The position numbers and the translations under genes are program-made. Source: Thereva unica (taxonomy: Eukaryota; Arthropoda; Insecta; Diptera; Therevidae). Taken from it: a stretch of DNA of 64,000 bases. Positions 20,493-30,929 of the stretch are shown here, piece by piece. The notes under the pieces were generated by a model, which saw only the letters and a program-made list of their open reading frames with translations, was not told where the DNA came from and did no database searches. Positions within the stretch are counted from its first letter, which is position 1. Each line of letters begins with the position of its first letter. The stretch covers positions 106,747,163-106,811,162 of the forward strand of contig OX465284.1 of the NCBI GenBank assembly GCA_949987705.1, written 5' to 3'.

Positions 20493-23079
20493 TACCCCTT
20501 TTTCATTTCCATCTCTTTCCCTCCCTTGATAGCTTTGTAATATAGTTGTATATAATATTATAATCAATAAAAATAAGGACATAAACGTAACGGGAGTTTT
20601 GTTATTTAAACCTTGGACACCTGAGAGCTGACCCGCCGCTCCTGACGTTACAAAGTAGGCAATCGTATTTCAGTAAAGAATGGAGACTTCTAGAAACGAG
20701 TGAGAACTAGATGAACTTAATGAGAAGATTAAGGATCATATTACTGACGGAAGTTAGAACCCATAACTACTGGGTAGTTGGTCACTTTGGCTCTCGATCA
20801 ATTGTAATTTTGTATGGTTCAGATTCTTACCACATTTTTGCCATTACAAAATTTTAATACATCTGAATTCACAGCTCATTTCTATACCAAAATGTGCAAT
20901 ACATAGCATTACTCGGTCCAACACCTTCCTGCACGTGTAATTAGCACAAAGACTTTGTCCATCAACAAAGCAACCCAATGTCCATACAGAGTACTCTGCT
21001 GATGAGCACAGAATCTACTTCCAATGGAATCTTCGAGTCTTATTAACACAATACGAATGAAACTCTCCACCCTTACCCACAACATATTTATATCCACCCA
21101 CCTACAATCTTCTGACGATCTTAAGTACTCAGCACATTTCCGCTCTGGTACCCCCATTTTTACGAAGGGTCCTCGGCTGTCTAGCGAATAATACGTCATA
21201 TAAAAATTATTCAGTCGATCTCCTCCTTCTTGAGGGATGCTTTGTGCTTCTTAACTTCCCTTTGATTAGGCACATCCAAATATGTGGGGGTGGGGGGGAT
21301 GGGACCCAAAAAACCCATGGAGACCAGAGACCGAACACACACCGAAATAGGTTTGCTTGCCATTCTGTACACATCCTAGGGCGTATGTTGATTTCTTGCC
21401 CATCCTTGTGGGTTTCTTTAGTCCTTCAGCTTCTTCTGCGATATCCGTCCGATGTGTATACATGAAACCAAGGGGGTGATTGTGTATACGTGTGTGGCTC
21501 GTTTTTCCCTCCAGAAGTTTTTTTCCTGTGTGTGCTTTTGTTATCTCAAGAGTGACCTTTCAAAATCGAAAATGGGATGATATTTTCTAGCTAACGCCTA
21601 AATAGCGATGTACAACAAAAAAACCCATGAGGACGAGTTGACCGCCTAGAATCTTTATTCATGGCATGAATTGAAAAAAATTAAGTGTGGATTGGGGGAA
21701 AATAACTCGTACTGTATCGAGTTAATAAACACCCAATATTTAGAAACTGTTTTGCTCAAGGATATTAACACTAGTTGCAGTTCCTTAACTCGCAACCTAA
21801 CATTTAAAATTCTATGGAACTCAACACTTTAAAATTGTAGCACACTTCTCCATCACTTGCTTAAGCACTTCAAACTGAAAGCAGTTCCATTTAGCAGAAG
21901 ATGAAAAAAACCATCCCCCCGCCGCAATTTTTCCAAGAATGTTCAAGGATGGGGCTTTATTCACCCCCTCCCCCTTCCCCTTCTCTACCTATCTTGGCGA
22001 AGAATAAAATCATAACCCCATCTTCTACAGGACACGAGGTGGATTCATTTTAGAAACTTAAACAACACCTTTGAAGTAGCCAAGTATTAAGCAGGAATCT
22101 TTCATCTACTCTTGTGATGAGCCCTTGGTCTTGGATAAATAAAGGGTTGCTATACGCAATTAAAACATAGTAGAGTAGGGATACTGGGAAAATTGTAGGG
22201 GTCGGACGGGGATGGGTAACAAATTATCATTGTTGACTTTCTTGAAAGATTTAAATGGAATATTTTTGCGGGTACGTAGGGGGGTGGGGGGAGCGTGGGT
22301 AATGAGAGTGAAGAAATTGAAATGTCTTCTGGAGTGATAAGGAATGGTCTACCATAAAGATTTGCTTCCGGTGAAGAGGGATTTTTATGAAAGATACTTG
22401 AAATGATTTTATACACATTATCCTTCCTTATAGAAGGTTCATAGAGCTCCCGCTATAAAAGAAGGGAATCTCTAAATCGCTGCTCCCAAGCCCAATGATA
22501 GTCGGAAGTCCCCACAAACGTGCAATATCACTGTGTTTTGCGTTTGAACTCTTGGATGACATAGGAGTTCGAAAATACTCCCTAAGAAAGATTATACCGC
22601 AGTCGAGTTCTCTTGTGAAACGAATTCCTAGTATGTAGATTGCTATAAAAGGGATACTGCAGGCAGAGATCTTGAGCCGAGTGATAGAACAGTCTCTATA
22701 AATATCTGGTAGGGCTGCTAAAATCCTACGCTGGATCAAAGGGTCGATGTTGGAGCAAATGAGACTAAGGACTAAGATTCCCTCTCCCTCGGGCGAGTTT
22801 CAGGTTGCCCCAAGTGAAGCAATCACTAGGTCTAGATTTGTGAGTCCCAACCACAGTACTCCTAAGTTAGGCAATATAAGCACAGATGCGCCTGAATTTA
22901 CCACTCACAATGACTAACGACTGGAAAGACTGCTTGTTACTTGGTCTTGTCCCTTTCCGAGGTGGCACCGGCTGGTTCATTCTCAGTAACTCTGCCCAGA
23001 ACAAAGAGGGGGCGATTGCAAATTCTTTTTCTGAAGGCGATCTTTGCTTCACATTGCGGCGATATCTTTGGAGTGCGAA
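20493..23079. other. no recognised gene (2.6 kb)
   Basis: Contains a G-rich run at 21284-21302, C-rich runs near 21915 and 21962, and open stretches up to 103 codons (22428-22739, minus; 20909-21199, minus). None has a domain I recognise. Some of this is probably transposon DNA too decayed to identify. Confidence 0.35.
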
Positions 23080-23180
23080 TGGGAAGGGGGAGACCTAGCC
23101 TCCCCTGGAAGGAAGGCGTAGACTAGGACGCCCAAAGATTAAGCATGCCAAACTCGATGACATCGCCTCAGAATCGAGAC
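23080..23180 (+). pseudogene. LINE C-terminal tail fragment (shared with 42885-42965)
   Basis: The frame reads RRRLGRPKIKHAKLDDIASE, resembling the 'RRxRGRPxxxWxDDVxxD' tail of EN-RT LINE proteins. The DNA GCATGCCAAACTCGATGACA matches CATGCCAAATTGGATGACAT in the second fragment at 42.9 kb, so both come from one family. Confidence 0.5.
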
Positions 23181-23196
23181 TGGTGGAAAAAAACAG

Positions 23197-23390
23197 TTAT
23201 GATATGGGCAGAACATTTTCCAATGGTCTGCAAAAACTACGGACAGTTATGATACGGCAAAAAGTTTTGTGCAGAGATTTAGACCTATTTTTAAGATGAT
23301 ATGCGAGATAACACAGACCAGTGAAGTTGTAGATATCGAAATCTTTGAGGCACCTATCTATATCATGAGTCCTGAAGAAGGGCACCCTTC
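23197..23390 (-). mobile_element. LINE family A, internal RT fragment
   Basis: The minus-strand translation MPFFRTHDIDRCLKDFDIYN, then FTGLCYLAYHLKN, aligns with GIFFRTREVYKCLKELDVNK and STGPDNIPPMVLKK of the 13.7-kb copy. It continues to a degraded PLENVLPIS region. About 63 codons; both ends are lost. Confidence 0.7.
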
Positions 23391-24009
23391 ATTTACGGAA
23401 TCTTTTCATCAATTAGCTCTACAATCATCGTCATATCAAATGAAATTTATTAACAATGAATCGACTTGTACTAAAATCAGCACTAATGCATATCCTTATC
23501 TGAAATATTCGACTCGTAAAAGGCAGAATATATCATAGCACCATCTCTGAGGTCTTTCTTCATGCAAAAATTCGTTATGATAAGAAAAGAAAGAAACAAC
23601 TTCATTTCTAAAGTATTTGCTTTATATTAAACTGTGGGAAATAATTTTGGTTTTTACTGTAAGCTTTATCTAAAACACCAACATGGTTTTGCACATGAGT
23701 AAAGCTTGAATCAAAAGCTCTTGTTACTGATAAAGAAATCTGGTAAAGTTTTCAAAAGCTTACGTTCTACACTAGTTTAGTCTCCAGCATATGGTTCATA
23801 TCTTAACAGAGTACCTTACTATCAGAAATTATCTACTATAGTTCCAGTTTTGTACTATAGGAAACATCGGTTTGTATTGCGCTTAACATGTATTACGTTT
23901 TTTCCTGGTTTTAATGTTTTTAGATTTCGCAGCCCTTAAGTCACGAGTATTTTCGCTTAGAATGGCTATACCATCGGCCATCCTTTTATGTACATTAGGT
24001 ATGCTACCT
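23391..24009. other. no recognised feature
   Basis: AT-rich spacer between two LINE fragments. The plus frame 23269-23538 is mostly the antisense of the family A fragment and not a gene. Confidence 0.4.
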
Positions 24010-24207
24010 TCATCTGGCCTTACTCTGACTCCTATTTTGGAATAGCTCTCTTCTCTGAAAGCAGTTTTCTGGAGGGTAGACTAGTTCTCTCAAATTTATT
24101 ATATGTAGTTTTTGTATAAATTCCGGAGCATGATCCATCCAACTATTTCTTGGTTGCTCCAAGCTTCTTTTCCTTGCGGGTCTACCATTAAAAATTCGAT
24201 ATAGCAT
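24010..24207 (-). pseudogene. LINE family B C-terminal fragment
   Basis: The minus-strand translation LYRIFNGRPARKRSLEQPRN, then SWMDHAPEFIQKLHIINLRE, matches the 'GxRxRGRPRxxWxDxVxxDIxxLxIxNWRE' tail of EN-RT LINE proteins. It lies downstream, in the element's own orientation, of the RT piece at 24655-25440 and may be the end of the same copy. Confidence 0.65.
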
Positions 24208-24654
24208 CGTTTCAGGGGACAGGTAATGGTGATCAAATCTTATAACTGTCTTGTCTTGTCATCGGGACTTTGCAAAATTTCAATGCAATTGGACAAAAAA
24301 GTTGCAATATTTGATCTAAATGACGTTAATATTACTTCTTTTCTATCCACGCACCGATGGGATACTGTAATTGCTGCTTCAGGCAAAAGTTTGTTAAATC
24401 TAATGTTTGCTCCCCTAAAGCTTCTGGCAAAGTTCTTCATCCGCAAACAACTGCCACATGATCTATTTGATTTCTCGTTCCGGTCAGCTTGAATACCATG
24501 AGTTGGTGGAAACTACAAAAGTAAACGAGAAGATCGCCATTGATGTTAGCCATCATCATAAATAGCTCCACAGCCTGTTATTGGCCTTGGCTTCCTGCCA
24601 CTTCCTCCTCCAGAACTGTTGATTTGGGGGCTTGAAGTCCCCAATTTCTAGTTC
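24208..24654 (-). other. decayed LINE DNA with an endonuclease-like QIDH motif
   Basis: On the minus strand, NQIDHVAVV occurs near 24480, followed in another frame by KNFARSFRGANI. This is reminiscent of the 'NQIDHxxxxxRxxxxxxDVRxxRGAD' region of LINE endonucleases. It lies after the RT segment rather than before it, so it would have to be a second copy or a rearrangement. The rest is unrecognisable. Confidence 0.35.
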
Positions 24655-25440
24655 CTGCAATTAGGAAAGATCTCCTTTTTTATGTAAAAGGCATACAATG
24701 CCCTCGCTCCATTCCGATGGTATTTGTTTCTGAGTCCATATTAACGCTGTGATATCATGCAGGCCTAATATTACGTTTTCACCTCCTTGTTTTAATAGCT
24801 CTGCTACAATGTTACCTTTTTCCGGAGATTTGTTTTTTTTTTTTTAGTTTTGTGTCTGCGTCTTGTACGTCTTCTAATAGCTGCGTTCCTTTTCTGCTAA
24901 TTTTTACTATTTTTTACACTTGCGTACTAGCAACTACACTTGCTCTTATCAACGAGTAGATATGTATCACTTGCAATTACGCAATTGAAATCCGCTAGGG
25001 GGAAAGCGGCCATTTCGAGTCTATTGTGAATTATTTTCACTTACGCCATTACCCGCTAGATGGCTTTTATTTGTGTCGAGCTGATTTATTCATATAAAAA
25101 CGTCCATAAATAAAACTTCAGTCGTATAATTATCAAAAATTATTATCTTTCGTTTTACTTTAGAAATTATCGCATTAATTTCTCCATTGTGTCACAAATT
25201 CGTCTTTTAAGAATTTTTTATTTGTAAAGTTTAAAGTAACGTCAAAAATTTCAAGTGAGATTTTACTCAAATCAGAAAATTTTGCGTTCCTTTTCTGCTC
25301 TGCTCACAAGTACTAAATAGTAGAAAAGGAACGCAGCTAATGTAGGCATATCTCCCGCTAGTGCTTCTACTAGTTCCACATTTTCTGTTACCCCTAATCG
25401 CGAGCTAGCAGTCCTTCGTAGTGTTCACATCATCTAGTTA
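24655..25440 (-). pseudogene. LINE family B reverse transcriptase, split by a MITE
   Basis: On the minus strand, upstream of the MITE: NVELVEALAGDMPTLEDVQD. Downstream: KGNIVAELLKQGGENVILGL, then LIWTQKQIPSEWSEGIVCLL and HKKGD. The join across the MITE restores the standard 'PPTxEEVxxAIxxLKNNKSPGxDxIxAELLK' opening of an EN-RT LINE RT domain, so the MITE inserted into a once-continuous frame. The part after HKKGD, including the catalytic YADD, is not recognisable. Confidence 0.75.
24879..25338. mobile_element. MITE inserted in LINE family B (460 bp)
   Basis: The ends are perfectly inverted: AGCTGCGTTCCTTTTCT on the left, and AGAAAAGGAACGCAGCT on the right allowing one mismatch further in. 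The flanking host sequence reads CTTCTAAT before and AATGTAGG after. The uninterrupted LINE codons require CTTCTAATGTAGG, giving a duplication of AAT (TAAT if one terminal base is excluded). The right half holds another inverted copy of the terminus (TTGCGTTCCTTTTCTGCT at about 25284). Superfamily not assigned. Confidence 0.8.
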
Positions 25441-25559
25441 AAACTAGATCTCTGGTACTCAAGATCTTCTCATCTTTTTTTTGCATATTGTTACATAAAA
25501 ATGAGACTCCTCTGGGCTTGAAACCGACTCGGTGCTCTTTTATCTAGTGTCCTGACATC

Positions 25560-26050
25560 GTTTCGGTTGTTCGCTTCTTATATTTTTGACATTTCGTTTT
25601 TCCAGTACCCTTCCTTTTTCTTCGCTTTGTGGACTCTTTTCTCCTGCCTTCTTTTGTCTTTGTATATCTCAACTGCATTTCTCGTTCTGTGTTTCTATAT
25701 CATTACTTCATACGCTACATTTTTTTCTTGCTTCTGAATCTCTCCCCAATCATATAATGGTCAGAGTCGATCTTTGCACCACGATATGATCTAACATCTA
25801 ATACATCTGAACAATGACGTCTATAAGTATATAATCAATAGAGTTTTGCGTTCTCCCTTCCGAAGATCTCCAGGTTACCTTATGTATATCTTTCCGCTAG
25901 AATATTCTATCTACGATCACTATATTATTCATCATTGCAAAACTGTTCAGTCTCATACCGTTCTCATTTGTTTCAAACCAACCAAACTCCATTCGTACTC
26001 CTTTTTCACAATTGGTCACCAAACCCCCAAATATGTCTCTTTCAGGTACT
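25560..26050 (-). pseudogene. LINE family B endonuclease domain remnant
   Basis: On the minus strand, in two frames: ETNENGMRLNSFAMMNNIVI (endonuclease 'NENGxRLxxFAxxNNxVI'), then KDIHKVTWRSSEGRTQNSID ('KxIHKxTWxSPDGxTxNQIDH'), then a LTIIWLGRDSEARKK tail. These are consecutive landmarks of the apurinic-like endonuclease, placed correctly upstream of the RT at 25440. The N-terminal endonuclease part would lie beyond the foldback insertion at 26059-28535. Stops and frameshifts make it inactive. Confidence 0.75.
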
Positions 26051-27139
26051 ATACTTATTAGGGTGGCCCTTATTTTCAAAAAGTCGGAAATTTACACATG
26101 CTAACCCCTAGAATGGTGCTCTATACCGAAAAAAAAATCCTCTAAAAATTTCAGCTGAATTGGTTAAGTCTTACCCGTGCCGAAAACGGGGTAAAGTTTG
26201 GTAGTTTATATGGAAATTTTTATTAATCAACATTTTTGATTTGCTTCAAATTTTTTTTATGCAGTCCTTATACAAAATAAGCGGACCCGTATTTTTTCTT
26301 TTTTAATTTTGGTCAGTATTTTAAAAAATAAGGGGGGGTTAAGTTTACGTCATTCGCCTATTATGCCCTTTTCCAAATTGTTATTGCTCCGGTTCTATTC
26401 ATCGTATCGAGTTAAATGAGATATCATTTTAAAGGTAATGAAGAGGTCTTTATTTATATATTTATAGTTGTGAAAAAATTTTCAACTTAGTATTTGTTAT
26501 TAACAATTAAAAATTTTAAAAATCGTCTACTATGCGTTCGCGTTTTTTTTTAAATTTAAAAAAATACTATCGTATTCCCCGGAAAATTTCCTATAAAAAC
26601 ATATTTTTCCAGAGTGATAGGTCAACTTAGTATTTGTTATTAACAAATAATATTGTATTTATTATTAACAAATAATATAGTATTTTTTATTAGCAAATAC
26701 TATCATATTCCCCTAGAGAGGCCCTTATTTGTATTAGCGATTTTTTTTGTAACATTTTTGGCGGTGCTAACCCCTAGAATGGTGGTGAAAAAAAATCGTA
26801 TAGAAATTTAGAAACCTATAGAAATTTCAGCTGAAATGATACAGTTTTACCCGTGCCGCGGAATTTTTTTTTTTTTGGTAAGGATGGTGAAACCATCGAA
26901 AGGCACTGCGAACAAAAGCGAGCTTTTGCACACAGTAGTGTGGGACTTTAACCCACTAAAACACCAACCCTGTTTTAAGTAATTAGAACTGGCCAGAAGG
27001 ACCAACTATAGTATTAATTTTATGATTTAAAAAAAGGAAAAATAACATGAAAAGTAATTATAATACATAATAATGTTAGATTAGAAAAGACAAAAAAAAA
27101 AGATAGAAGCTATTGTACGTATACATAACTATCTGATCT

Positions 27140-27545
27140 ATAGATTCGAAGAAGTACTAGCACACGTACAATCTTCAGGTAATACCACCAGTGTGGATTT
27201 TTTCCAGTCGGGGTACTTTTTCCGGTAATCGGATACAACTTTAACGATGAACTGTTTCTGTTCATCATTGGACTTAACTTATCGTTGTATTCTTCTATCA
27301 ACCTCACTCCTCTTTCCGCTATATCATTTGTAACTCTAATTTTTTCTACAATTCCCTTCGCGTGTCGATAGTCTTCATCTGCATCCCACTCGGAAGGAGT
27401 CTTCTCGAGAAAAGATGATGGTATACAAAACCGAGTGAAAAATGTTTTCGTTTTAGGGGAAGTAAATTTGTCCAGTTCTCCAATTTCTTCAAGGTCTGAA
27501 GCTTTGAAGGTCATTTTTTTTTGTTATAACGTCCACCTCTTCCGC
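27140..27545 (-). pseudogene. C-terminal part of an uncharacterised transposase-like protein inside the foldback
   Basis: The minus frame 27110-27514 reads FTRFCIPSSFLEKTPSEWDA, then DEDYRHAKGIVEKIRVTNDI and AERGVRLIEEYNDKLS. After a one-base shift it continues NDEQKQFIVKVVSDYRKKYP and DWKKSTL. From memory, this 'VVNDxAERGVKLIxxYN..(T)KDEEQKQFLLQVVxxYRKKYPD' block belongs to a widespread uncharacterised family in arthropod genomes that I suspect is transposase-derived. Its place between long inverted arms supports that. There is no catalytic DDE/D pattern in the surviving part, and a frameshift and upstream stops make it non-functional. A piece at 27489-27677 (minus, EPECLEDFETAEEVD) precedes it. 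Confidence 0.6.
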
Positions 27546-27642
27546 GGTTTCGAAATCCTCTAAACATTCCGGTTCCTTCATTTTTTGACACATCTTTTGT
27601 TTTACCAGAAACAACAAAAGTTTTTGTTTTACCAAAAACAGA

Positions 27643-27776
27643 TACTGACTTGATGGTTCTCCCCCTCCACACGGCACAAGGATCTTTCTACCTGTACTTT
27701 TTGTGGTCGTAAAGAAGCCATAAAAAGTACGGAGTAAAACATGCTTGTGCCGTGTAGGCGGGTCATCAAGTCAGTA
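27643..27776. repeat. imperfect 134-bp hairpin within the foldback's captured region
   Basis: TACTGACTTGATGGTTCTCC with CACACGGCACAAG (left) pairs with CTTGTGCCGTGTAGGCGGG and CATCAAGTCAGTA (right). Inside, GTACTTTTT pairs with AAAAAGTAC. This is a secondary inverted duplication in the protein-derived part of the element. Confidence 0.75.
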
Positions 27777-28543
27777 AGACGAATAAGGTTACATATTAAG
27801 TCGGACGTTCCTAGTAAGCTGAACAAGCTAGTAAAAGAGTTATGTTTTGTTATTACCTGCTATGGCTTCATCTTCGTTCACGAAAAGAAGATTATTTAAT
27901 TGGGAATTACTGTCGCGGAGTGAATTTATCAGTCGCAATTGATGTATTTCATATAGAATATATTTAGTTACCTACCACTCTGGAAAAATTTGTTTTTTAT
28001 AGGAAATTTTCCGGGGAATACGATAGTATTTTTTTAAATTTAAAAAAAAAACGCGAACGCATAGTAGACGGTTTTTAAAATTTTTAATTGTTAATAACAA
28101 ATACTAAGTTGAAAATTTTTTCACACCTATAAACACATAAATAAAGACCTCTTCATTACCTTTAAAATGATATCTCATTTAACTCGATACGATGAATAGA
28201 ACCGGAGCAATAACGATTTGGAAAAGGGCATAATCGGCGAATGACGTAAACTTAACCCCCCCTTATTTTTTAAAATACTGACCAAAATTAAAAAAGAAAA
28301 AATACGGGTCCGCTTATTTTGTATAGGGACTGCATAAAAAAAATTTGAAGCAAATCAAAAATGTTGATTAATAAAAGTTTCCATATAAACTACCAAACTT
28401 TACCCCGTTTTCGGCACGGGTAAGACTTAACCAATTCAGCTGAAATTTTTAGAGGATTTTTTTTTCGGTATAGAGCACCATTCTAGGGGTTAGCATGTGT
28501 AAATTTCCGACTTTTTGAAAATAAGGGCCACCCTAATACTTAT

Positions 28544-29088
28544 ATCTCATTTGTCCAGCCTGTATTCGATTAAATAACAACTAATAACAGCACATAAAAC
28601 AAATAATCCATTAAATTAAAATAATCTTCTTCGTCCACACCCGTTTGTTTTGAAAAATCTCCATTTTATGGTTGACACTTTCAGCTGTGAATTAACAGTT
28701 GGAACTTTTCATTGTGAATCCTCGGTTAAGTTTGTGAACTAGTCTGTAAGCTCTGAAGCTACATTAGGTTTGTGCAGTTGATGGTTTTTAAAGACTATTT
28801 TTCTTATAAAATTCGACATAAATAAATCTGTAGAGAATTGGGGTATTTAATTAATGTAATTAACTAAAATTAAACTGATTAGAACGCCCAGAAACGCCAT
28901 AAATTGCAAGAAAACAATAGAAATATCTTTCACCACCGACACAAGCTTCCGTTTAAAATCGTATACAACAACCACAATTTCTATCGCCAGATGTCGCTAC
29001 AAATAATCCACACTTCACTCCACTTGTAACATTGCAATCCACAAATTCAGTGGGCGAACAGCTTTCCTGTCCAAATTGCTGGCTAGTG
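28544..29088. other. no recognised feature; AT-rich DNA upstream of a possible promoter
   Basis: The first part should be the continuation of LINE family B interrupted by the foldback, but no protein motif is readable. Composition shifts to higher GC from about 28980. Confidence 0.4.
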
Positions 29089-29541
29089 TCAGTTAGTCTT
29101 CTGTCAAATTCGGTCGCGGAATGAACGCTTTGTTGCCGCGGTGATCGTCGTGAACAGGTGCAATTCTATGACAAAGTGCCCGGAGTCAAGTGCAATAGTT
29201 GCGGAATCCCTGTCACCGCAGCAGCCAGGTGCGACTCAATCGGAAAGTGCCCAGTGCTCGGTGGTAATTAGTGCTCAAGTTCCCAGGTTTTAGTTCCGTT
29301 TTTGCTTTTCTCTAGTGTGTGCCCGCCTTGCAGCGGCAGCGGCCTCTTTTCTTGTGAGTGGTGCGTGTGTGTGACAGAGAAAAGTTTTTTCCCAGTGAAT
29401 TTCTTCTTCGGCAGCACTGCGGCTGCTGGCTTGCGGCTGGAAATCTGCATTTTTATGGATTAAATTAGGAAAGTCCCGTGCAGGCCCCGCACAGAGCGAC
29501 GACGACGACGAGCGAATGCTTTTGACCTGAACCCGTTCAAG
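29089..29541 (+). promoter_or_regulatory. candidate insect promoter and untranslated first exon
   Basis: The initiator-like TCAGTT is at 29089-29094. It is followed by about 450 bp of clearly higher-GC, transposon-free DNA with GAC and CAG-type runs, then CCCGTTCAAG|GTAGTG, a usable splice donor at 29541/29542. No long coding frame is present on the plus strand; the first ATG opens a ~40-codon uORF. This profile resembles untranslated first exons of large fly genes. There is no TATA box at the right distance and the downstream promoter element is poor. The exon call is inference. Confidence 0.35.
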
Positions 29542-30187
29542 GTAGTGTTTTTATTTACCGTTTTTCGTTTCATTCACAATCATTTTGGGCCCAAGGCACC
29601 ACACCAGAAAAGCTCGGTGACAATTGAATGACAGTTGCTTGCGCCCACACACAAAGTTCATGCACTGCAGGGGTTGCCAGCTCTCAAGGTCAGACTGTAG
29701 CCTGCTGCAGGCTGCTGGCTGTTGCCTTTCGGTTTCTTTCTTTCTCTCCTTTTCCTTCTTTTCTTTTTTTCTTGACATTTGGCGCCTCGCTTTCTATTTT
29801 TGGAACTGTGCAAAAGAGCACACACATGGGACCTGAGGACTTCCGAAAATGCTTTTTTTAGGGATCGAGACTTTGACGCAAATTCCTTATCACAGTCCTT
29901 GGAGGAGATTCTTTAACGGCGGAATGACGTGTGTGCTCCGTGCTCGGAGTGTGGGCTTCTATTTGGCGTTTGTGGATTCCGTGCTTTGCCGCAGTTTGAT
30001 TGTGAAAAGTTCTTTTGTTAGAAAAAAGAATTATAAATACGCAAAATTCGTGGCGCGACTTTGATTAGAAATGTTTGGGCGTTCTGATAAGAGTTTAACA
30101 TGCACAACGAGTCGCCGAATCTCAACAACAAACTGTATTGTACTCTTTTAACACCTGAGTCAACTCAGGGTCTGTCCATCGTACATG
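29542..30187. other. possible intron start, no recognised feature
   Basis: T-rich DNA with a small CTGCAGGCTGCTGGCTG-type repeat near 29700-29725. No coding or transposon signature. Confidence 0.3.
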
Positions 30188-30340
30188 GTTTTTTTAAGTG
30201 GAAAATCCAAGCTTTGTAATCACCCTTTGTACTACCAGCCTGACACGCCGTTCAGGACATGGTGCATGCCTATAGTATTTAGCTTTGTTTGAAAGATAGA
30301 AGAGGATAGGATAAGTGAGTGTTCAATCAAGGAAGGATTC
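30188..30340 (-). mobile_element. LINE family A, 3'UTR fragment
   Basis: Read on the minus strand: a CTTATCCTATCC stretch, then GCACCATGTCCTGA, then GGTAGTACAAAGGGTGATTA, then poly(A) seen as the T run at 30189-30195. These are the landmarks of the family A 3' end, with a slightly different last 30 bases, so sub-families exist. Confidence 0.65.
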
Positions 30341-30860
30341 TGTCATATTTCCAATTCATAATAAGGGAGACAAATTATCTTGCAAAAACTACAGAGGAAT
30401 CGCGCTACGTCCTACAACATTTTTACATCTATCCTAAAGCATAAAATAGAACCATTCGAAGGAATGATCGTAGGCGAATATCAAGCAGGTTTCAAGAAGG
30501 ATCAGGAATGTGGACATCGTAGGACGATGGTTGCAGGCAGTACAACGAGTGAGTGAGGAACAGGGCGTCAAAGGAATCCTCAAGTCGAGGATAACAATAT
30601 AGAGATAGTTCAGAAATACATTTACTGGCGAAAATAAGGAACAAGAGGAAATAGATCAACGTATAGAGCAATTTTTGCCCAGAAAACATACTATTGAACC
30701 TGTGCTCTGTTACAGAAGTGAAATATAGACGATGCCGCAAGAATCCAAAGACAAGATCAATCGATTTTAGAGAAAAGTCCTAAGATACATACAGATAAAG
30801 CCTAGCCGCGAGGACCGGGTGAGAACGTTAATCAAGATCTTTACCGCTAACCAACATGGA
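30341..30860 (+). pseudogene. decayed EN-RT LINE reverse transcriptase
   Basis: The frame around 30335-30420 reads VIFPIHNKGDKLSCKNYRGI, the 'P(I)xKKGDKxxCxNYRGIxLL' start of the RT palm. ANIKQVSRRIRN and a TIEPVLCYRSE stretch follow in other frames, corresponding to 'EYQAGFRxxRS' and the thumb 'xxRPVLxYGSE'. The catalytic core between them has been deleted or scrambled. Confidence 0.65.
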
Positions 30861-30929
30861 TTTAACGCTTGCTTATTGAACTCGCGAGGCATTCGTTCGA
30901 AAATTGTCCCTAACATCAATTAGGTCCTA

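Larger units (their letters stand above)
26051..28543. mobile_element. 2,477-bp foldback DNA transposon with 8-bp target duplication
   Basis: The perfect target duplication ATACTTAT lies at 26051-26058 and 28536-28543. The element runs 26059-28535. The ends TAGGGTGGCCCTTATTTTCA and TGAAAATAAGGGCCACCCTA are exact inverses. The inverted arms are exceptionally long, about 26059-26625 and 27980-28535, at roughly 95% identity. A third, diverged copy of the terminal ~150 bp lies at 26716-26865 in left-arm orientation. The middle holds antisense protein remnants (27140-27826) and a T-run/hairpin block at 26870-27100. The 8-bp duplication and TAGGG start fit hAT-like or another 8-bp superfamily. It inserted into the endonuclease region of LINE family B. 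Confidence 0.9.

Noticed and set aside
29089..29130. Initiator plus downstream promoter element pair
   Set aside because: At +28 to +32 from the TCAGTT site the sequence is GGAAT, a poor match, so only the initiator-like motif is retained as weak evidence.
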